The notes beneath the pieces were generated by a model that saw only the letters and a list, made by a program, of their open reading frames with translations, was not told where the DNA came from and ran no database searches. From contig CAAGHA010000077.1 of the NCBI GenBank assembly GCA_900769555.1, forward strand, positions 1 through 7,369: a stretch of 7,369 nucleotides of DNA, read 5' to 3'. Numbering within the stretch: the first letter of the stretch is position 1; each line of letters begins with the position of its first letter. Shown here piece by piece: positions 1 to 7,222 of this stretch. A program made the position numbers and the translations under genes. The DNA is from Bacteroidales bacterium. GTDB lineage: Bacteria > Bacteroidota > Bacteroidia > Bacteroidales > Paludibacteraceae.

Positions 1-47
1 AACTTAATTTTGAGGCTCCTGTTAAATGCTTTTTCAATTCTTTACTT

Positions 48-55
48 TAATTTTG
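48..55 (+). promoter_or_regulatory. Candidate Bacteroidota-type -7 promoter element (TAATTTTG)
   Basis: The octamer TAATTTTG fits the TAnnTTTG consensus of the Bacteroidota primary sigma factor. It lies about 42 bases before the chosen start of the coiled-coil/beta-rich protein gene, which would give a 5' leader of roughly 35 bases. No clear TTTG -33 partner is visible at the usual 19-21 base spacing; only a T-rich run at about 30-34 lies near that place. The same octamer also occurs at 5-12. Because the region is AT-rich, chance matches are likely, so the call is tentative. Confidence 0.33.
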
Positions 56-97
56 CATTTGCTATTGGACTCTACACAATTTAAAATATTTCATAAA

Positions 98-3000
98 ATG
101 ATGAGAAAGTTTATTATTTGTAAGAGGATATTTATTCTATTGATTATATATTTATTTACACTTCCGACACAAACTATACACGCAGACATTATTGATGCAA
201 CAAGGCATGAACTAAAAGGGAATGTAGAAGAAGTAAAACAATCCATAAAAAGTTTACAAAATACATTAAATGATTTAAAGAGCGAGTTAACTAATCCGCA
301 AGAGGGGCTTAAAAATGTATTAAGTAAGTACGAAGAACTCATTGGAGGATTCGATATAGAAAATCTTAAAAAGACAGACTCTGAAAGTCTAAAGAGTAAG
401 ATTGAAGCTATCAAAACTGAGCTTAAAGAGGGTTCTATCTTAGAAGGAGTTGGGGACGAATACAAACAAAAAATAGAAAATCTCAACAATGATATTGAGA
501 GAGTTATCAGAAGTGTCAAGAATATTATTTCGATTAATTACACAACACCAGTCGGTTTACGAGGGGGATACGGACAAACCGGACTTGAGATTGCAATTGA
601 CACCTTAAAGTATACCCGAGAAGAAAATGGAGATGGGACAGTACAAATGACTGTACACGCAGACTTTCAACTACCCTTTTCGATTGCAGAAGATGGAGCA
701 AATACCAAAATCGGATTTATTGGAGAGAATATCCATTTGGTTGGTGATGGCTCCTCTAAAATAATGTTGGACACAAAGAATACTACCGGAAATTTCTCTA
801 TTGCAAAAGAGATTGTTTACTTTCCTATTTTAGATGGGAAAGCTCAAATAGGAATAAAAAAAGATAGTTATATAGAGATTGATTGCAACGGGTTTAAGGG
901 AATACTTTTAGACGGAGAATTTGTATTCAGTAGTGATGTTATATATCCTGCCAACAAGAATGTTTCGATAGGCGACAAATCAACTATTCCAACAAAAATC
1001 GATCCAAACGGAGCAACCTCTGACAATTCAGTAAATGGCGATGATAACAATACCGACGAGGCAACCGCAAGTGAATCGTCCAATGAAGAAAACAGTTCTG
1101 AGGCTCAACCTAACAAGAAGTCACAAACACCTAATACCGACTCTGTTATGATTGCCGAATTTAGATTAGAGACATCTGATCTTGAAAACATAGTCATCGA
1201 GACAGGATTCAAAAAACCATTCAAGGTAAAATGTACCGGAGATATCACATATGAAGTTCAAGGGTTGGTAGCCGACTTCAGTACAGTATCGAATACAGAA
1301 AACTTCCAATTTCCCAAAGGGTATAAAATGCCATTTAAGAATGATGATGCAACCTATTGGACCGGATTTGCGCTAAAAACACTAGAAGTAAATGTAGGCG
1401 ATGAAATTCCTTTTATCGATACATTGAGAGCTTACAACATGCTAATAGATGAGACAGGGGTATCGGGTTGGTTTGGAGCCTCCTTTGGAGACGGGAAAGG
1501 AGAATTAAAAACAGGAGTAATCGATACAAAAATTAATAGCGTTGAAGTAGCTATTGCAAATGGGAAAGTTGTCGGAGGTGGTCTAGCCGGAAATTTAGAT
1601 GTAGTCGCTCTAAAAGATAAAGAGGGAAAAACTCTAAATCTCAACATAGACGGAAGTATTTACTCTGATAGCAACGATAATCTCTGCTACTCCATTGGTG
1701 TTGAAAATCTCTCTGCACACACCTACAGACTACCATTACTTGAGACATCAGACGTTACATTAGGAGCAGGGACCTCCATCACTTACGAAAAACAATTGAC
1801 ACCCGACTCTACTTACAAAAAAGGATTTTTCTTCAACCTAAATGGATCTATTGATTTAGCTTGCAGTTTCTTGAAAGTAGAAGGACTCGGATTCCAAGAT
1901 CTTAAATTATCCACATGTGAGCCTAATTTTGGAGGAGGAAAATTTGCGCTCAATAGTGCAAAATCGCTCAATTTAGGAGCATTGGAAATAGAGTTACTAA
2001 ATGTTTCAGCCGGATTCGACACAACAAACAGTAAACGAACCGCAAGTTTTGGAGCCGAAGTAAATGTAAAACTGATTGGCGACGGGAAAGGCGTTAGTTG
2101 CGGAGGAAAATTCAGTTGTTCAACAGATGTTGACAATGGCTGGAAACCTAATAAACTACATGTTGATGCCATAAATGTAGATGCCGATTTTTCAGCATTC
2201 CATTTAAAAGGAGGCGTAGAACGATATGATGTAGAAGGAGAAATAACTATAAGCGAAGAGCATAAATTTGGTCGAGGATTTTCCGGGGAACTACAAATTA
2301 GCATGGATGCTCTAAACATTGATGTAGGAGCCAGTGCTATGTTCGGAAAAACAAAATACATGTTAAGTAGCAATAATGAGAGTGCATATCGTTATTGGTA
2401 TGTATATGCCAATGTTGGAGTACCTCCTGGAACTATTATTTTCCCTCCTGCTGTAATGCTTAACTCTGTATCATTGGCCTTATACAGCAGAATGCAATAT
2501 TCTGTTAATCAGACCACAAAAGAAGTAACAAGAGATTATTTCCCTTCACCTAAAATAGGTTTTGGTTTCCAAGGAGGAATCAAAGTTTATGCAGCACAAG
2601 AGAGTTTGGTTGGCGCAGAAGTGAAACTAGGTATGGATTTCAGTTCCGGAGGAGGTGTAAAAAATATAAATTTAGAGGGAGGTATATATATGCTTGGTGA
2701 TAATCAAGACAACTCCATTGTAAATGGTACCGTGTATAGTTACTATGACTTCGAAAAAGAGATACTGAAACTTAATGCCGACGTAGAAGCTAAATTAGCT
2801 TGCATCCAAGGACACGCAAAAATTGAATTGTACTCAGATCCTAAAATTTGGTATTTTAATATGGGGTCATTAACAGATCCTACACAAGAATTAAAATTTG
2901 CTGAAATTGCAAAAGCTAAGGCCTATTTTATGATGGGACACAATATACCAGCATCTTTACCACCATTGGATTCTCGAATAACGGAATTATTTAATGTGAC

Positions 3001-3586
3001 TCAATCATCAGCATCCGGACATCAAGAAGATTTTGTTACTGGTAAAGGTTTTGCCTTTGGTGCAGCAGTTTCTGTTGAATGTGGATTTGATAAATTCATC
3101 TATGCAGGAGTTAATATGTTAGGAGGAGTGGACGTTATGGTTGCGAAACGTCCGGGACAAAATTGCGAAAATAGTGCTTATCGCGGCTATGGTAGAGCAT
3201 ACGTATGGCTTGATTTAAGAGCGGGAGTAAAACCTAGAAAGAAAAAATTTGAATTCCTAGAAATGAGTGCAGCGGCAGAAGTAAATGCAGAATTCCCTAA
3301 ACCATTGTATCTATATGGTCAAGTAGGATTCCGTTATAGTGTATTAGGAGGCTTATTCAGTGGAAATGCTAATGCAAAATTCGAAGCAGGAAGTACTTGT
3401 AACTGGGAAAACATAGAGCCATTTAACGAATCGAACGATGGAACGTACGACTTCTCTCAACATCGCAACTCATTAGAGACAAATATGACAGATGGAGAAA
3501 ATTTTGAACAGATATACAATCAAGCAATGGAGAATGTAGATCCAAAATTGCTAGAAGAAGATGAAGGAGAAGGAGAAGGAGAATAA
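98..3586 (+). CDS. Large exported protein: signal peptide, coiled coil, long beta-rich region, acidic tail (function unknown)
   Basis: This 1162-residue protein is not one I can name. The start is placed at the ATG at 98 (a second ATG follows at 101) because it puts a basic N-region (MMRKFIICKR) and a hydrophobic core before a plausible cleavage at TIHA^D near residue 29; an in-frame ATG at 26 would add 24 residues and disrupt this. There is no Shine-Dalgarno sequence, as is normal in Bacteroidota. Residues about 33-145 are charged and helical with coiled-coil character. Residues about 150-300 are beta-rich, about 302-350 form a Ser/Asn/Glu/Asp-rich linker, and about 350-1120 consist of alternating polar/hydrophobic strands broken by Gly turns. 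Recognisable blocks are YWTGFALKTLEV...IDETGVSG (from about residue 420) and WYFNMG...YFMMGHNIPASLPP (about 918-960). The tail is EDEGEGEGE. No lipobox, catalytic motif or type IX sorting domain is seen. It probably acts in the periplasm or at the cell surface with the FN3 protein encoded 42 bases downstream. The reading frame is certain; the function is inferred only as structural. Confidence 0.9.
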   Translation: MMRKFIICKRIFILLIIYLFTLPTQTIHADIIDATRHELKGNVEEVKQSIKSLQNTLNDLKSELTNPQEGLKNVLSKYEELIGGFDIENLKKTDSESLKSKIEAIKTELKEGSILEGVGDEYKQKIENLNNDIERVIRSVKNIISINYTTPVGLRGGYGQTGLEIAIDTLKYTREENGDGTVQMTVHADFQLPFSIAEDGANTKIGFIGENIHLVGDGSSKIMLDTKNTTGNFSIAKEIVYFPILDGKAQIGIKKDSYIEIDCNGFKGILLDGEFVFSSDVIYPANKNVSIGDKSTIPTKIDPNGATSDNSVNGDDNNTDEATASESSNEENSSEAQPNKKSQTPNTDSVMIAEFRLETSDLENIVIETGFKKPFKVKCTGDITYEVQGLVADFSTVSNTENFQFPKGYKMPFKNDDATYWTGFALKTLEVNVGDEIPFIDTLRAYNMLIDETGVSGWFGASFGDGKGELKTGVIDTKINSVEVAIANGKVVGGGLAGNLDVVALKDKEGKTLNLNIDGSIYSDSNDNLCYSIGVENLSAHTYRLPLLETSDVTLGAGTSITYEKQLTPDSTYKKGFFFNLNGSIDLACSFLKVEGLGFQDLKLSTCEPNFGGGKFALNSAKSLNLGALEIELLNVSAGFDTTNSKRTASFGAEVNVKLIGDGKGVSCGGKFSCSTDVDNGWKPNKLHVDAINVDADFSAFHLKGGVERYDVEGEITISEEHKFGRGFSGELQISMDALNIDVGASAMFGKTKYMLSSNNESAYRYWYVYANVGVPPGTIIFPPAVMLNSVSLALYSRMQYSVNQTTKEVTRDYFPSPKIGFGFQGGIKVYAAQESLVGAEVKLGMDFSSGGGVKNINLEGGIYMLGDNQDNSIVNGTVYSYYDFEKEILKLNADVEAKLACIQGHAKIELYSDPKIWYFNMGSLTDPTQELKFAEIAKAKAYFMMGHNIPASLPPLDSRITELFNVTQSSASGHQEDFVTGKGFAFGAAVSVECGFDKFIYAGVNMLGGVDVMVAKRPGQNCENSAYRGYGRAYVWLDLRAGVKPRKKKFEFLEMSAAAEVNAEFPKPLYLYGQVGFRYSVLGGLFSGNANAKFEAGSTCNWENIEPFNESNDGTYDFSQHRNSLETNMTDGENFEQIYNQAMENVDPKLLEEDEGEGEGE
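3563..3583 (+). repeat. Short in-frame GAAGGA hexamer repeat encoding an acidic Glu-Gly tail
   Basis: Three perfect copies of GAAGGA plus a partial GAA end directly at the TAA stop of the coiled-coil/beta-rich protein gene and encode EGEGEGE. Because the unit is six bases, gain or loss of copies would lengthen or shorten the acidic tail by two residues without changing frame. Three copies are few, so instability is only a possibility. Confidence 0.7.
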
Positions 3587-3628
3587 GAAGAAAAAGATAA
3601 ATTATTATACACATGAAATAATACAACA

Positions 3629-5731
3629 ATGAAAAGAGTAATAATATTCATATTGACCAACTTATTAGTCGCTACACTTTATGCTACTGATTCGAAAAAA
3701 GAGATTGTAGTTCTTCATTTCAACCATGGGGACTCAATTTCTCTACGTTGGATTCCTGCAAATGAAAAACTAATTGAGAAAAGTTTAACACATGGATATA
3801 TCGTACAAAGGAGAGAAAAAGGAGAAAGTAAATGGAATAGTATATCCCCAAAATTGAAACCTCTATCCAACAAAGAAATGGAAATCATAGAGAGTTACAA
3901 TGAAGATATCTATCCCTTAAGAGAAGTTCTCTATAAAGAAGGACGTAAAGAATTTGAAAAAGAAAAATATTCCAACACAAAGTATTTAAAATCAGGATTT
4001 GAGTCGGTACAAGGGGAGCAATCGTTTGAAGATGCAATGCTTTATGCCATGGCTGTATTTGGAGCAGACATTTCTCTACAGGTTGCAAAAGCAGGAGCTT
4101 TGATCTTTGTAGATAAAAATATTGAAAAAAATACAACCTACGAATATCGGGTAGTATTTTCCGACCAAACAAATATTGCAAACGCCAACGTTGGAATTGC
4201 AACTGTGAATACATCTCAAAAGACTCAATTACCTGTAATTGAAGACTTTACAGCCCAATTTGAAGAACATTATGTAGATTTCCAATGGACAATGGAGAAG
4301 TTAAAAGGATATTACTCTGCTTTTCGAATTGAAAGAAGTACAGACAGCATCCATTTTACTCCGTTGAAAAAGAGACCATTCATTCATAGTTACACCAAAG
4401 AGGAATTAAAAAATATAGCTTTATATAAGGATTCTCTTCCCAACCAAGATGATACATTCTACTATCGCATAACAGGTTATTCTCCATTCGGCTTCTATGG
4501 TCCTTATTCCAAAGTATGGGCAGGTCAAGCCAAGTTAAATTTCAAACAAATTTCTATTGAGATTGACACTATTATCTTTAAGAAAAATCATACAGAGATT
4601 CAGTGGAGTGTGGACAAGAAATTTCAAAAAAGAATTAAAGGATTGCAAGTGATGCGCACAAGAGACTTTAAAGAGTTCAAACCACTTAACACAACTCTGC
4701 TTCCAACAAGTTCTAAGAAATTTAGCGATAAAACCAACATTAATAGCTCTAATTACTATGGTATTGTTGCTTATGGATATAATGAAGGAGAAGTTAGTAA
4801 TGTAAACTATGTATATGCACATTACAATGACTCTATACCTCCTATAGCTCCTAATGGATTAAAGGCTATAATAGATTCCTCCGGAATTGTAACTATCACA
4901 TGGACCCCAAATAGAGAAAATGATATATTTGCTTATCGTCTCTACTCTTCTAATAGTGGAAAAGAAGAGGATTATTTTACAGTAAAGGGAACTTACTTAA
5001 AAGACACACTTTACAACGACACCGTTACATTGAACACAATTACCAAAAATAAATATTATAAAGTAACTGCTATTGATAGGTCCTACAATGAGTCGAATTG
5101 GTCGGAAGCCGTCAAGATTACCAAACCGGACACAATTGCTCCCGTTGGTGCTGTATTTAAATTAATCCAACAAGAGAAAGAGGGGGATAAAATTGTAGTT
5201 AAATGGGATAACACGCCAAGTGAGGATGCTATAGAAATGGAGTTATATCGTCAAATAGATGACACTGGAAAAGTTGTATTGATAAAAAAATATGATTTAA
5301 CAAAGAGATTACCAAACGAATACAATGACCCTTATTCATTTTCAGGTGAATTTGTTCAATATTTTATGGTAGTGAGAGATGACGCCGGAAATAAAACAAC
5401 TACACATTCCAACCGATTAACAACTTTAGGAGAGAGACCCGGATGTATTAAGAACTTGCAATCGAGAGTGATTAATGAAGAAAAAAGGAAATGCATTGAA
5501 TTTAAATGGGAACACAATAGCTCTAACATCACTCGCTATGTCATCTACAAAAAAGTGGAAGAAGAGCGTATGTTACCAATAGCCTCATTACAAGGAAATA
5601 AGACTTATTTTGAAGATAAAGAGGTGGTTGTAGGTTTAAAATACAATTACATAATCAGACCTATCACATCAGAAAGAGTTTGTCCTGCAGAGTATTCGGA
5701 AGAAATTATTATGGGCGGTTATATCAAATAA
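3629..5731 (+). CDS. Exported fibronectin type III multi-domain protein
   Basis: A 700-residue protein starting at ATG 3629, 42 bases after the preceding stop and on the same strand, so probably in one transcript. The N-terminus (MKRVIIFILTNLLVATLYA^TDSKK) is a clear Sec signal peptide with cleavage near residue 19-20 and no lipobox cysteine. The remainder reads as fibronectin type III-like beta sandwiches at about 100-residue intervals, starting near residues 201, 303, 403, 502 and 601. Each has a W or related residue in the B strand (VDFQWTM, TEIQWSV, VTITWTP, IVVKWDN, IEFKWEH) and a tyrosine-corner-like late strand (FYYRITGY, KYYKVTAID, VQYFMVVRDDAGN). The N-terminal module has FN3 edges (ISLRWIP...GYIVQRR and TTYEYRVVF) separated by about 80 mainly helical residues. 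FN3 arrays normally bind proteins or glycans or act as spacers; no enzyme domain is visible. The C-terminus (EEIIMGGYIK) does not resemble a type IX sorting domain. The partner or ligand is unknown, but the upstream gene's product is the natural candidate. Confidence 0.92.
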   Translation: MKRVIIFILTNLLVATLYATDSKKEIVVLHFNHGDSISLRWIPANEKLIEKSLTHGYIVQRREKGESKWNSISPKLKPLSNKEMEIIESYNEDIYPLREVLYKEGRKEFEKEKYSNTKYLKSGFESVQGEQSFEDAMLYAMAVFGADISLQVAKAGALIFVDKNIEKNTTYEYRVVFSDQTNIANANVGIATVNTSQKTQLPVIEDFTAQFEEHYVDFQWTMEKLKGYYSAFRIERSTDSIHFTPLKKRPFIHSYTKEELKNIALYKDSLPNQDDTFYYRITGYSPFGFYGPYSKVWAGQAKLNFKQISIEIDTIIFKKNHTEIQWSVDKKFQKRIKGLQVMRTRDFKEFKPLNTTLLPTSSKKFSDKTNINSSNYYGIVAYGYNEGEVSNVNYVYAHYNDSIPPIAPNGLKAIIDSSGIVTITWTPNRENDIFAYRLYSSNSGKEEDYFTVKGTYLKDTLYNDTVTLNTITKNKYYKVTAIDRSYNESNWSEAVKITKPDTIAPVGAVFKLIQQEKEGDKIVVKWDNTPSEDAIEMELYRQIDDTGKVVLIKKYDLTKRLPNEYNDPYSFSGEFVQYFMVVRDDAGNKTTTHSNRLTTLGERPGCIKNLQSRVINEEKRKCIEFKWEHNSSNITRYVIYKKVEEERMLPIASLQGNKTYFEDKEVVVGLKYNYIIRPITSERVCPAEYSEEIIMGGYIK

Positions 5732-5734
5732 CTC

Positions 5735-5773
5735 CCATAAAAATCCTCGAATGGAAAAGTTTTTTCATTATGG
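5735..5773. terminator. Weak inverted repeat in the convergent gap; possible bidirectional terminator
   Basis: CCATAA at 5735-5740 is an exact inverted match to TTATGG at 5768-5773. Inside it, TGGAAA and TTTTCA around a T-run (5752-5767) can form a second small stem. The site lies between the FN3 gene stop (5731) and the minus-strand gene stop (5793), where a shared terminator would be expected. The stem is short and AT-rich and there is no GC-rich core, so this is a suggestion from position more than from structure. The remainder of the 61-base gap holds nothing else I can identify. Confidence 0.28.
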
Positions 5774-7145
5774 TAAAATTTGATGTTAATCTCTACTCAT
5801 TCACCATCCGCTCTATCTTGCAACTGTGTTCCTTGGTCTTCTCGTCGTAATTCACGCCTACGAAAAGCAGGTCGCCTTTGTAATTATTGAGAGCCTGACA
5901 GTAGTTTTTATCCTTTATTTGTTGCAAGGCACTTCCTGCGCTTTTGTTGTGTTTTAACTCTATCACCATTGCCGGAATATTGGGCAGATAAGGTATCAAA
6001 ACCAAATCTGCGTAACCTTTGCCGGTTGGCAGTTCCTTGAAAAGTGTGTAACGAGTGTTGGCGTAAAAGTAAGCCAAGCAAATTGCGCTTTGGAAGCAAT
6101 GCTCGTCATTGTATGTCAGAGGGTTGGTAACCTCTGTGTGGGCTGCGTCGAGAGCCTTTGCCACCGCCTCTTCGTTGCCTTCGACGGTTGCGTCGAGGAG
6201 CTTTTTGGATGCGTTGATAATCTCCATCAGTTTCTTATAGTCCGGACTCAATTTGACAGAACGCACCCACTCTTGCCGAACCTCCTCGTTGGGGATGCAG
6301 CAAGTTTTGTCTTTCTTATTGTATGAAAGGTAACCCAAATGTATCAAATAAGTGAAAACATCATCTTTTGAGTAAAAGCAGTCCATCGTGTTCAGGTAGG
6401 AATGTACGTCCACCTCCACACTACCGGCTGAAATCATGGCGACAACATCCTGACGGATACCCTCAAAATCCATCAAAATATAATCTTTCAGTGCTTCAAA
6501 CGAACCTGTGACTGACCAGTAACTCTCAAACTCCTGATTTCTCATGGCTGAGACCACCGCCAACGGATTATAGATGTCGATGGTGTCCGTAAGTCTGTAG
6601 CCGTCGTACCAGCGGGCGCACTCCTCCTTGTCCATGCCGTACTGCTCGCACAACGCCTCCACCTCCTCGCGTGTGAAGCCGACGTGACCGGAGAGTCGGC
6701 CTGAATTCAACATGGTGTATTCCGTGAACTCGTTCAGTTTGGACTGCACCTTGTCGCGCACAATAGGAATGATGCCCGTGATGTATGCAAGTGCGATTGC
6801 AGGGCGGATAGCTGTATCTTTGAAAAGTCCGTTGAGGAAACTTAGATAACTATCGAACAGCGATTGCGGAACTTGCTCGCGCACTAAAACGTCGTACTCG
6901 TCTATGATGATGACAAACTTTTCGCCGGTAAACTTATAGACCTTCGAAATACATTTGTCAATGGAATTTTCATCCTCTCCAAAAACTATGTTTTGGAATT
7001 GCTCCTTAAATTCTTCTGCAACAATTTTATCTATCTGCTCAATCAAAGAAGCGTGCGTGTTTTTCTTTTTTGTATTTTGATACCACCCGTTCAAATCCAG
7101 TTTGATGACATTGAACTTGTTCAGGTATTTGTCAAAGCCGGGCTC

Positions 7146-7148
7146 TTA
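7146..7148 (-). other. In-frame nonsense codon (TAA) in the ATPase/nuclease-like gene
   Basis: In the frame carrying the rest of the protein, the minus strand reads ...FSQMKLG, TAA, EPGFDKYLNKFNVIK.... The stop interrupts otherwise continuous family-like sequence on both sides without any shift. One base change (for example GAA to TAA) would create it. It is separate from the frameshift about 70 bases upstream, which makes a simple assembly error less likely as the explanation for both. Confidence 0.82.
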
Positions 7149-7210
7149 ACCGAGTTTCATCTGGCTAAAGACCTCCCGCGTGTCGCAGTCCTTTGAGTAG
7201 TAGGCAGAAA

Positions 7211-7222
7211 TCATGTGCCCGC
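7211..7222 (-). other. Frameshift lesion in the ATPase/nuclease-like gene
   Basis: On the minus strand the upstream frame reads ...FGKSMAGT and stops at TGA 7213-7211. Moving to the other frame at the GCGGGC run (about 7222-7217) gives a continuous FGKSMA-GHMISAYYSK, the order expected for this family just after Walker A. Restoring one base at or near 7220-7221 would rejoin the frames, so a single-base deletion in a G-rich run is the simplest explanation. A sequencing error at that run is the main alternative. Confidence 0.82.

Noticed and set aside
26..97. In-frame upstream ATG giving a 24-residue longer N-terminus for the large protein
   Set aside because: The extension would put a second hydrophobic stretch ahead of a complete signal peptide, and it overlaps the candidate promoter at 48-55. 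The ATG at 98 gives a standard signal peptide.
1813..2373. 186-codon minus-strand open frame inside the large protein gene
   Set aside because: It is Ser/Pro/Phe-rich antisense translation of the Gly/Glu/Lys-rich forward gene, with no recognisable domain. It is a shadow frame, as are the other antisense frames within both forward genes.
3613..3621. Minimal ATG-AAA-TAA frame just before the FN3 gene
   Set aside because: A two-codon frame in AT-rich spacer is expected by chance, and no ribosome binding signal or conserved leader context supports a role.
3601..3622. ATTATT/AATAAT inverted repeat between the two forward genes
   Set aside because: A six-pair all-AT stem with a 10-base loop and no T-run is too weak for a terminator; the spacing favours read-through between the genes.
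3629..5731. Type IX secretion C-terminal sorting domain in the FN3 protein
   Set aside because: The last residues (SEEIIMGGYIK) lack the usual terminal Gly-x-Tyr and Lys-Lys strand motifs of sorting domains, and they complete the last FN3 module.
6090..6326. Plus-strand 78-codon frame, and a second one at 6993-7196, opposite the ATPase/nuclease-like gene
   Set aside because: Both mirror a minus-strand coding region with clear family motifs; their Cys/Val/Leu-rich translations show nothing recognisable.
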